Below, piece by piece: positions 1 through 5,475 of a stretch of DNA of 7,527 nt. The stretch is from Methylovulum sp. Lineage in GTDB: Bacteria > Pseudomonadota > Gammaproteobacteria > Methylococcales > Methylomonadaceae. Position numbers and translations under genes: made by a program. The notes under the pieces are model-generated. The model worked only from the letters and a program-made list of their open reading frames with translations. It searched no databases and had not been told where the DNA came from. Positions within the stretch are counted from its first letter, which is position 1. Each line of letters starts with the position of its first letter. The stretch spans positions 1 through 7,527 of the forward strand of contig JACXTQ010000150.1 in NCBI GenBank assembly GCA_016919605.1. Reading direction: 5' to 3'.

Positions 1-162
1 AAACAAGCCTTCGGCAGCTTTGGCGATTTGTTTCAGAGAGGGCAACATGCTTTCGGGGAAAACATATCTGCCCATCCACGCATCCACGCTAATCCTTGAT
101 TTGCTGCTGCCGATGGTATGCAACAACAAACCACCGTCTTTTAGGCAACGGTTCGCCACCTT
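1..162 (-). pseudogene. cfa: Truncated cyclopropane-fatty-acyl-phospholipid synthase fragment
   Basis: Read on the minus strand from 162 down to 1, an open frame of 54 codons gives residues typical of the C-terminal half of Cfa: VANRCLKDGG, then LLLHTIGSSKS, then DAWMGRYVFPESMLPS, then LKQIAKAAEGLF at the window edge. E. coli Cfa has matching landmarks (LHTIG, a W..KYIFPNG.LPS segment and a following QIA). The enzyme transfers a methylene group from S-adenosylmethionine to unsaturated membrane phospholipids. Only the middle-to-late part of the protein is seen. Upstream of the Lys codon at 160-162 the same frame meets stops at 163-165 and 169-171, and neither other minus frame continues with recognisable Cfa sequence. 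The N-terminal half and most of the SAM-binding fold are therefore absent, and the copy looks broken. The 3' part lies outside the window. The family call is firm. The pseudogene call is an inference from the abrupt end of homology. Confidence 0.75.
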
Positions 163-350
163 TTATGCTCATAGTGGCTTCGCTCGGTCATGGTTCCGAG
201 ACTACAGCATAGTGTATAAACAGACATGGAATTATGACAATGGCATCTATAAATTCGTCATGAATACTTTTCTGTCGTTTGTCTAAACGTACCCAAAAGT
301 CCTCAAAATAGATATTGAGCCACATTTTTTCGCAAGTCCGATAATAGTGC
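163..350. other. Gene-free stretch between cfa remnant and Fur promoter
   Basis: I see no convincing gene on either strand here. Together with the promoter and leader, the non-coding gap runs to 485. It contains a modest imperfect hairpin at 266-300 (outer arms ACTTTT/AAAAGT, inner arms CGTTT/AAACG with loop GTCT). A weak 5-bp stem at 302-319 is followed a few bases later by a T-run at 325-330. Neither is strong enough to call a terminator. No insertion sequence or attachment site can be recognised. Confidence 0.5.
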
Positions 351-379
351 TTGAATATTTAAACGATAATCATTATCAT
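351..379 (+). promoter_or_regulatory. Candidate sigma-70 promoter of the iron operon
   Basis: TTGAAT (351-356, 4 of 6 to the -35 consensus) and TATCAT (374-379, 5 of 6 to the -10 consensus) are separated by the optimal 17 bases. The Fur box covers the end of the spacer and nearly all of the -10 hexamer, as expected for a promoter shut by Fur in iron-replete cells. The start site would fall near 386. The hexamers and spacing are seen; promoter activity is inferred. Confidence 0.65.
364..378 (+). promoter_or_regulatory. Fur box
   Basis: CGATAATCATTATCA matches the 7-1-7 Fur consensus TGATAATNATTATCA at every specified base except the first. The inner 13 bases (365-377) are a perfect inverted repeat, GATAAT-C-ATTATC. 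It overlaps the predicted -10 element, so iron-loaded Fur would block RNA polymerase. The siderophore-uptake content of the downstream genes agrees with this. It is the only strong Fur box I found in the window. Confidence 0.88.
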
Positions 380-385
380 TAACTT

Positions 386-457
386 TAAGCGATGAATGAC
401 CTCTCGCTACTTCTCGTTTAACGCACAGGCGCAGTGGTTGTGCGTTAAACATTTTTT
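386..457 (+). ncRNA. Candidate short Fur-regulated RNA or terminated operon leader
   Basis: The predicted start (about 386) and the terminator ending at 457 would define a transcript of roughly 72 nt with no sizeable ORF. It has two possible stem-loops: a small one with arms AGCGA (388-392) and TCGCT (404-408), and the terminator stem (416-450). A pyrimidine-rich single-stranded linker, ACTTCTC (409-415), joins them. This resembles iron-responsive small RNAs such as RyhB or PrrF in control logic and layout, but I see no sequence homology to them. It may instead be the attenuated 5' leader of the downstream operon. The boundaries are inferred. Confidence 0.4.
416..457 (+). terminator. Strong intrinsic terminator upstream of the operon
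   Basis: GTTTAACGCACA (416-427) and TGTGCGTTAAAC (439-450) are perfect 12-bp complementary arms around an 11-nt loop. They are followed by A and then six T (452-457). The T-run is only on the + side, so it would terminate rightward transcription, the direction coming from the Fur promoter. It sits 28 nt before the first ORF of the operon. Constitutive termination would give a short RNA; conditional termination would make it an attenuator. Confidence 0.75.
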
Positions 458-485
458 GGGCATCCAACCCGAATAGGCGAGTCTT

Positions 486-758
486 ATGCAGCAACAAGAT
501 ACCCCTGAAAAAACCGAATTGATTCGGCTCCATGCGGCCACCTGTTTTTCAATGACGCAATTTATCAATGGCCATCATTGCCCTAAACTGGCACATCTCA
601 TCGTGCGGCAATTAAGCCTATTGGTTGCGCATCCTGATTTAGAAAAAGTGTCTCCTAGCCGTGAGATGTATTTACAGCTTTTAGAACACTGGCAAAAAAT
701 TACGTCCCATTTGTTGGAACAGCAAGTTATCCGTAGTCAGACGGCGAAATTTCACTAA
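486..758 (+). CDS. Uncharacterised 90-residue protein, first gene after the Fur leader
   Basis: I do not recognise the family and assign no function. The product is small, soluble and probably mostly helical, with no signal peptide or membrane segment. Visible features are two cysteines (C20 and C32) in a stretch with HHC at 30-32, a helix-like LIVRQLSLLVAHPDL segment at 38-52, and a SREMYLQLLEHWQ segment at 58-70. The Cys/His cluster could bind metal, but that is only a guess. The start ATG has an acceptable Shine-Dalgarno, AGGCGAG at 475-481. It is the first gene after the Fur box and terminator. It lies 19 nt before hemP, which suggests co-transcription and a role in iron metabolism or its regulation. 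Codon use looks like that of its neighbours, and the long minus-strand frames over it make no sense as proteins. Confidence 0.75.
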   Translation: MQQQDTPEKTELIRLHAATCFSMTQFINGHHCPKLAHLIVRQLSLLVAHPDLEKVSPSREMYLQLLEHWQKITSHLLEQQVIRSQTAKFH

Positions 759-777
759 CATTTTTGCATTCGAATTT

Positions 778-975
778 ATGAAAAACAACACGAATACCGT
801 TATTCTGAGTAGCCATCCCAGTGTCGTGATCTTGGAACAGGAAAATTCCCCAAGCCGACGGCGGGTCAGCAGCGGCGAATTGTTCGGCAAACAGCAAGAG
901 CTGGTGATCGAACACAATGACGAAGAATACCGCTTGCGCATCACCAGCAACGATAAATTGATTTTAACCAAATAA
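778..975 (+). CDS. hemP: HemP/HmuP family small protein
   Basis: This 65-residue protein carries the HemP signature. SRRRVSSGELFG lies at 26-37, then LVIEHNDEEYRLRIT at 42-56, and the conserved end KLILTK at 60-65. Members are small basic cytoplasmic proteins encoded next to haem or siderophore uptake genes. HmuP of Bradyrhizobium is reported as a co-activator of haem-uptake gene expression with Irr, so a regulatory role is more likely than transport despite the name 'hemin uptake protein'. The first 25 residues are variable, as is usual for the family. No clear Shine-Dalgarno precedes the ATG. The gene starts 19 nt after the upstream ORF, so it may depend on translational coupling. A shared leader element and tonB follow. 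The receptor in this locus looks siderophore-type rather than haem-type. Confidence 0.9.
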   Translation: MKNNTNTVILSSHPSVVILEQENSPSRRRVSSGELFGKQQELVIEHNDEEYRLRITSNDKLILTK

Positions 976-987
976 CAACACCCCGCA

Positions 988-1050
988 AGCCACCCAGCCC
1001 CATCGGGCCAGGCAGCCAGCTCAACTACCATGTAACCATGAGAGGCGGCC
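988..1050 (+). repeat. Duplicated leader element, copy A (before tonB)
   Basis: This leader shares ordered blocks with the one before the receptor gene: AGCCACCCAGC (988-998), AGGCAGCCA (1010-1018), ACCAT (1027-1031), AACC (1034-1037) and TGAGAGG (1039-1045), the last containing the tonB Shine-Dalgarno. The first block begins 63 nt before the tonB ATG, against 62 nt in the other copy. Copy A also has a small GCCC-CATC-GGGC hairpin (997-1008) that copy B lacks. It may be a duplicated 5' UTR or an RNA-level control element. Confidence 0.6.
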
Positions 1051-1902
1051 ATGCCTAGACCTGCTGTAAAAATAGTGCCGTTTCCGGTACGTACCGGCCC
1101 GATAATTACGGCGCAAAACAATCACGACCACCGCATACTGGCCGTAGTCAAAACACGTCCGCCAGTCTCCACGCCACCTGATACCGGCTCTCACTTCATA
1201 CGTCATGGCGGCTATGCCTTGGCGGTAGTGGCGACCATCGCCCTGCATGGCTTATGGCTTAGTACGGCGACCGACGGCGTGCCGCCCCCGCAAGCAACAG
1301 CACCAACGATACTGAAGGTATCTTGGCTGCCTGTGCCTGTGGTGCAAGCGCCGGCAACACTGCAACCAAAAGTCAATGTTCCGCCCAAGCCCCAGGCCAA
1401 ATCCCAAGCCTTGCCGAAAGCGCGTCACAAAACGCCTGATAAACCGTTAGCCAAACCAAGCAAAAAGGTGTTTGCCAGCAACCAAGGCAAGCGTAGCGTG
1501 GCGACAAACACTACCATCGTAACGCCGCCTAACTTTGTGCCTAGTCACATCGCCGCTATCGCCAATCCCACTCCTCCGGCCAGTGCGTTGCCTGAGCCTA
1601 AAGCCATTGCCGAACCCATAACCTTGCCACATCTAAATGCCGATTATCTGCACAATCCCGCACCGGATTATCCGGCGATTTCACGGGAGTTGGGCGAACA
1701 AGGACGGGTGTTGGTACGCGCCAAAATCAGTGCCGACGGCAAGGTCGAGCAAATCCTGCTCCGCAAAAGCAGTGGTTACGTCCGGTTAGATGAGGCGGCG
1801 TTGGCAAGCGTTAAACAATGGCGATTCGTGCCCGCACGGCAAGGTGTACAGCAGGTTGCCGCTTGGGTAGTCGTACCTGTCGCTTTTTCATTGGAGGGTT
1901 AA
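1051..1902 (+). CDS. tonB: TonB energy-transducing protein
   Basis: This 283-residue protein couples the inner-membrane proton-motive force, harvested by ExbB-ExbD, to outer-membrane receptors. An unusually long cytoplasmic N-terminus (1 to about 52) precedes a single membrane helix (about 54-72). The helix holds TIALH (62-66), which matches the essential SxxxH motif of TonB with Thr for Ser and His66 conserved. A Pro/Lys-rich periplasmic linker follows (about 77-195), with segments such as PPKPQAK and KPLAKPSKK. The C-terminal TonB fold (about 198-283) has DYPAISRELGEQGRV, KISADGKV, SSGYVRLDEAAL and VKQWRFVPAR. The start is supported by AGAGG at 1041-1045; no later in-frame start with a good ribosome site precedes the helix. 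It lies 3 nt before exbB, so the two are surely co-transcribed. TolA-like alternatives are excluded by the C-terminal domain and the neighbours. Confidence 0.95.
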   Translation: MPRPAVKIVPFPVRTGPIITAQNNHDHRILAVVKTRPPVSTPPDTGSHFIRHGGYALAVVATIALHGLWLSTATDGVPPPQATAPTILKVSWLPVPVVQAPATLQPKVNVPPKPQAKSQALPKARHKTPDKPLAKPSKKVFASNQGKRSVATNTTIVTPPNFVPSHIAAIANPTPPASALPEPKAIAEPITLPHLNADYLHNPAPDYPAISRELGEQGRVLVRAKISADGKVEQILLRKSSGYVRLDEAALASVKQWRFVPARQGVQQVAAWVVVPVAFSLEG

Positions 1903-1905
1903 TAT

Positions 1906-2595
1906 ATGGATTTACCACATTTTTTCGCACAGAGCGATAGTGTCGGACAAACTTTGTTTGGGCTATTGTTAAGCATGTCAATGGCGAGCTGGTTTTTCAT
2001 ACTTATTAAAGCGTGGCAAGGCCGTATGAGCCGTCGCCGTAGCCGACGGTTTTTGGTGTACTTTTGGGAGGCGGCCTCTTTGGATGATGTCGCTCAATCG
2101 TTGAACCGACATCCTACCAATGAACCCTTTGCTCATTTGACCCACCATGCCATCAGTTCCTCACGGCATCATGCCGTTCATGGGGCGCATCGTTTGCATG
2201 AAGCGGGTTCGGCTACAGAGTTTTTGACCCGTGCCATGCGTCGCGTCATTGATGAAGAAACTGCCAAGCTTGAATGGGGGCTAACAGCGTTGGCTTCCAT
2301 CGCTAGCACTGCACCGTTTGTCGGTTTGTTTGGCACAGTATGGGGCGTTTACCACGCACTGATCGGCATCGGTAAAGGTGGACAAGGGACGCTGGACCAA
2401 ATCGCCGGGCCTGTAGGCGAAGCATTGGTTATGACCGGATTGGGTTTGGCGGTCGCCATCCCCGCCGTATTGGCTTACAACGATTGCTCACGCTCGAACC
2501 GTTTGACGTTGGCAAAGCTCGATGCTTTTGCTCATGATTTGTTTGCATTTTTGACCACGGGTGCGGCCGTGCCGACGCAAACCGGAGGCCAGTGA
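1906..2595 (+). CDS. exbB: ExbB proton-channel subunit of the TonB system (MotA/TolQ/ExbB family)
   Basis: This 229-residue inner-membrane protein forms the pentameric channel around ExbD that energises TonB. It has three membrane helices: about 16-36, about 127-152 (containing STAPFVGLFGTVWGVYHAL) and about 172-192 (GEALVMTGLGLAVAIPAVLA). T144, E172 and T177 have the same relative spacing as the functionally important T148, E176 and T181 of E. coli ExbB. The large cytoplasmic loop between helices 1 and 2 is His- and Arg-rich. A strong Shine-Dalgarno, GGAGGG (1893-1898), lies inside the end of tonB. The stop codon overlaps the exbD start. TolQ is a possible confusion, but the tonB and exbD context argues for ExbB. 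Confidence 0.95.
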   Translation: MDLPHFFAQSDSVGQTLFGLLLSMSMASWFFILIKAWQGRMSRRRSRRFLVYFWEAASLDDVAQSLNRHPTNEPFAHLTHHAISSSRHHAVHGAHRLHEAGSATEFLTRAMRRVIDEETAKLEWGLTALASIASTAPFVGLFGTVWGVYHALIGIGKGGQGTLDQIAGPVGEALVMTGLGLAVAIPAVLAYNDCSRSNRLTLAKLDAFAHDLFAFLTTGAAVPTQTGGQ

Positions 2596-3020
2596 TGGCG
2601 TTCGGAGGTTTTGACCAAAACAAAAATACGCATCCCGTTGCGGAAATTAATATGGTGCCGCTAATCGACGTGATGTTGGTGCTGTTAATTATTTTTATGA
2701 TCGCCGCACCCTTGATGACACATACCGTGAAAATCGACTTGCCAAAAACAGGTGGGGCGGCGCAACCCGAACAGCCGGAGGCGGTCAGCTTGTCCATCAA
2801 TGCCGCCCAACATTTATTCTGGAACGACAAACGCTTGTCACGCATTGAGTTCCAGCAACATCTACAGGAAATTGTCACGCAAACACCGCAACCGGAAGTA
2901 CATATCCGTGCCGACCAAGCCGTGCCGTATCGGCTGATAGCTGAAACCTTGTCAGATGCCGCTCAAGCGGGCGTAACCCGGATTGGCTTTGTCGCCGCGT
3001 CTGAATCAAGCAAGCAATAA
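2595..3020 (+). CDS. exbD: ExbD subunit of the TonB system
   Basis: ExbD has one membrane helix and a periplasmic domain, and carries the proton-linked aspartate of the TonB motor. Counted from the ATG at 2595, the conserved Asp in EINMVPLIDVMLVLLIIFMI is residue 25, the same number as the essential D25 of E. coli ExbD. The helix spans about 21-42, and the remaining ~100 residues are periplasmic, ending near residue 141. A GTG at 2592 gives a frame one codon longer. I prefer the ATG because it stands 6 nt from the GGAGG at 2584-2588, whereas the GTG is only 3 nt away. The ATG overlaps the exbB stop as TGATG, a typical translational-coupling arrangement. No convincing terminator follows; 3021-3055 is simply very A/T-rich. 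Confidence 0.95.
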   Translation: MAFGGFDQNKNTHPVAEINMVPLIDVMLVLLIIFMIAAPLMTHTVKIDLPKTGGAAQPEQPEAVSLSINAAQHLFWNDKRLSRIEFQQHLQEIVTQTPQPEVHIRADQAVPYRLIAETLSDAAQAGVTRIGFVAASESSKQ

Positions 3021-3055
3021 TAGTTTTTATTTTATTGAAAATTTTATTTTAAGTC

Positions 3056-3117
3056 AGCCACCCAGCATTTCCCCAGCTAGGCAGCCATTTTGAACACCAT
3101 AAACCTGAGGGGGAAAC
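3056..3117 (+). repeat. Duplicated leader element, copy B (before the receptor gene)
   Basis: Blocks shared with the tonB leader are AGCCACCCAGC (3056-3066), AGGCAGCCA (3079-3087), ACCAT (3096-3100), AACC (3102-3105) and TGAGGGG (3106-3112). The order is the same and the spacings differ by at most one base between blocks. The last block contains the receptor's Shine-Dalgarno. The bases between blocks differ, so selection on the blocks is plausible. A recent simple duplication would have left the intervening bases alike as well. Confidence 0.6.
3068..3116 (+). promoter_or_regulatory. Possible Shine-Dalgarno-sequestering stem in the receptor leader
   Basis: TTTCCCC (3068-3074) is perfectly complementary to GGGGAAA (3110-3116), which covers most of the receptor gene's ribosome-binding purine tract just before the ATG at 3118. 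Formed as an RNA hairpin with a 35-nt loop, it would hide the ribosome site. The loop contains the AGGCAGCCA block. The complementarity is seen; regulation is inferred. Copy A does not keep this pairing. Confidence 0.35.
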
Positions 3118-5328
3118 ATGAATAATACTATAAATCAAAAAGCCAAATGGCGGTTAGGTACGCTCGTGCCGCTGGGGGCAATGTTGAGCGGTTTGGTCAT
3201 GGCAGGCGAGCCTGCCGTCACTTATCCGGCCAAGACTGACACTCGCCACTATCACCCACATCACGACCTTACAGAAGACGACGAAACTGTACTGGAAGAT
3301 GTCAAAGTCAAAGCCGCACAAGCGCCGAAATCCAATCGCTTCAAGGCTGAAACTTCCACAACAGGTGGTAAGGCTGAGATGGCGCTCCGCGATATTCCGC
3401 AATCGGTCAGTGTCGTTACAAAAGAGCTGATAAAATCTCAAAATGCGTTCAATTTGCGGGATGCACTAAGAAACGTCAGTGGCCTAACTATAGCCGCTGG
3501 TGAAGGTGGACGCACAGGCGATTCCATCACTTTACGCGGATTTGCAGCCAATACTGACAATTATTTGGATGGCGTGAAAGAAAACGGGCAGTACAACCGT
3601 GACACTTTTTTTATCGAGAAAGCCGAAGTGCTGAAAGGCGCGTCATCCATTCTATTTGGGCGCGGCGCAACGGGCGGTGTGATTAATCAAGTCGCCAAAA
3701 AACCAACGGGCAAAACGGGGGTAACGGGTGCTTTCACTTATGGGTCTTACGATTTTAAACGTACGACCCTTGATGCCGAATCCGCTTACCAAAACCTGTC
3801 GGCACGGCTGAATTTCTTGTTTCAAGATAACGGATCGTTCCGCGATTACAACGACACCCAGCGGCTAGGCTTAGCACCGTCGTTCCGCGTGAAAGTCGCT
3901 GACGACACCAGCATGGATTTGAGTTTGCTGCATCAGGAAGAACAGGGGGTGTTCGATTACGGTGTGCCGATGTATCGCGGCAAACCCGCCGATGTGCCGA
4001 TCAACACTTATTACGGTTTTACCGATAATCGCTTGCTGGATACTGACACCAACGTCGCTACAGCTGCGCTTAACCACCGATTCAACAGTAATTTTTCAGT
4101 GAAAAATACCGTGCGGGTTGGAGCGTACCAGCGTGATTATCTGACCCATTTATTCGGAGCGGTCACGGATACGGGTGCAACGTCTACAGTGGCACGCACC
4201 CAAGCTTTGCGCCGTAATGAGCAGGACAATGTCTATAACCAGACTGATTTTGCTTATAAAAAACCGTTATTGGGTTTCAACAACACGCTGATGTTCGGTA
4301 GCGAATTCGGTTGGGAAAATTACGATTTCAAATCTAAAAGCTCAACCGGAGTCAGTAGCATTTCGATATTTAATCCGGTGCTAACTGCCAGTAGCACGGG
4401 TTTGGCGAGCGATTTTAGTGGCACATTGGCAACTGACCGTTACACTAAGGCACAAACTTACGCGGGTTATGTGTTGGATCAGTTTGAAATTACGCCGGAA
4501 TGGAAGTTATTGGCGGGTACGCGCTATGACCAGTTTGATGCCCAGCAACTTGACCGCGTCAGTACCAATAATTTCAGCCGCAGCGATAGCCAATGGAGTC
4601 CACGTAGTGGTTTGGTTTGGCAACCGGACAAGGCGCAGTCGTATTATTTTAGCTACGGCACTTCGTTTAACCCCTCGGCGGAAAGTTTATCTATCACTGC
4701 GGCCAACGCTAATTTGCCGCCAGAGCATAACCAAAATTTTGAAATCGGTGCTAAATACGATGTGTTTGGCGGACGTTTGGGTGTGACCGCCGCCTTGTTC
4801 CGTTTGGAAAAAACCAATGCCCGCACCACTAACCCCAACGATTCCGCGCTGAGTATCTTGGCAGGTGAACAACGCACCGATGGTTTTGAATTTGGCTTGG
4901 CGGGTGAGGTGTTGCCGCGTTGGGATATGTCGATGACTTATGCGTATTTGGATGCCAAAATCACCAAATCGACCACTACGGCGGTGGGTACGGTCAGTGG
5001 CTTGACCAAATCGTTCGAAGGCATGAACGCAACTAACGTGCCGGAACACAGCGGCGTATTTTGGAACAGTTACCACATTACGCCGCAGTGGGAAGTCGGA
5101 GGAGGTGTGTTCTACGCTTCTGATCGTTATGCTGATAGCGTTAACGAAGTGACCTTACCCGCGTATGCACGTTTGGATGCCGTCGTTGCGTATCACCAGA
5201 AACGTTACGATGTGCAAATGAATGTTTTTAACTTGGCGGATACGGTTTATTACGAATCAGGGCAGACAAGCTCGGCTTTACCGGGCGTGCCGTTGTCGGC
5301 ACAGGTGACGGTTAATGTGAAGTATTAA
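3118..5328 (+). CDS. TonB-dependent siderophore receptor, catecholate/Fiu-like
   Basis: This 736-residue outer-membrane gated barrel imports ferric siderophore. A signal peptide (1 to about 29, ending LVMA) is followed by a His/Asp/Glu-rich stretch (41-57, RHYHPHHDLTEDDE). The TonB-box region is around 57-66 (ETVLEDVKVK). The plug (about 70-197) shows DIPQSVSVVTKELI, LRDALRNVSGL, SITLRGF and VLKGASSILFGRGATGGVINQVAKKP. The rest is a 22-strand-type barrel ending in the aromatic Tyr736 of the Bam recognition signal. The SILFGRGATGGVIN plug end, the length close to E. coli Fiu (760) and the downstream piuC homologue point to a Fiu/PiuA-type catecholate receptor. I see no FRAP/NPNL pair typical of haem receptors. 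The exact siderophore cannot be read from sequence. The start is supported by GAGGGGG at 3107-3113. Confidence 0.93.
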   Translation: MNNTINQKAKWRLGTLVPLGAMLSGLVMAGEPAVTYPAKTDTRHYHPHHDLTEDDETVLEDVKVKAAQAPKSNRFKAETSTTGGKAEMALRDIPQSVSVVTKELIKSQNAFNLRDALRNVSGLTIAAGEGGRTGDSITLRGFAANTDNYLDGVKENGQYNRDTFFIEKAEVLKGASSILFGRGATGGVINQVAKKPTGKTGVTGAFTYGSYDFKRTTLDAESAYQNLSARLNFLFQDNGSFRDYNDTQRLGLAPSFRVKVADDTSMDLSLLHQEEQGVFDYGVPMYRGKPADVPINTYYGFTDNRLLDTDTNVATAALNHRFNSNFSVKNTVRVGAYQRDYLTHLFGAVTDTGATSTVARTQALRRNEQDNVYNQTDFAYKKPLLGFNNTLMFGSEFGWENYDFKSKSSTGVSSISIFNPVLTASSTGLASDFSGTLATDRYTKAQTYAGYVLDQFEITPEWKLLAGTRYDQFDAQQLDRVSTNNFSRSDSQWSPRSGLVWQPDKAQSYYFSYGTSFNPSAESLSITAANANLPPEHNQNFEIGAKYDVFGGRLGVTAALFRLEKTNARTTNPNDSALSILAGEQRTDGFEFGLAGEVLPRWDMSMTYAYLDAKITKSTTTAVGTVSGLTKSFEGMNATNVPEHSGVFWNSYHITPQWEVGGGVFYASDRYADSVNEVTLPAYARLDAVVAYHQKRYDVQMNVFNLADTVYYESGQTSSALPGVPLSAQVTVNVKY

Positions 5329-5475
5329 TGTCGGCTAGCGGATCTAACTTAATATTTTGCACCGATTGCGGTGGGTTACGACCATTGGCCCGCCGCCCCT
5401 TTGTTCATGCCTTTTGGATATGATACATCCTATGCCATTCAAACAGCTACCAAAAAACATCATTTAACTCACCCA

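Noticed and set aside
163..240. Possible frameshifted continuation of cfa upstream of 162 (a minus-strand frame reading SLGTMTERSHYEHK)
   Set aside because: Only a couple of residues resemble the expected SVGMFEHVG..NY region of Cfa and the spacing is two residues short, so I kept the call of truncation and not a simple frameshift.
20..286. 88-codon plus-strand open frame over the left edge
   Set aside because: Its first half lies antisense to the clear cfa fragment on the minus strand; it has no ribosome site and the product resembles nothing.
3021..3055. A/T-rich tract after exbD as terminator or promoter
   Set aside because: No stable stem with a T-run is present, and TTGAAA at 3035 has no -10 hexamer at suitable spacing.
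3154..3441. Minus-strand open frames within the receptor and other genes
   Set aside because: They are shadows of well-supported plus-strand genes and their translations show no recognisable family.
5416..5430. Possible second Fur box or promoter near GGATATGATACATCC before the PepSY gene
   Set aside because: It fits the Fur consensus only with a gap, and TTGTTC to TATGAT is just 12 bases apart, too short for a promoter.
5371..5475. GTG-initiated N-terminal extension of the PepSY protein
   Set aside because: The 35 extra residues have no family-like features and the GTG has no ribosome site; the ATG at 5476 gives a normal length.
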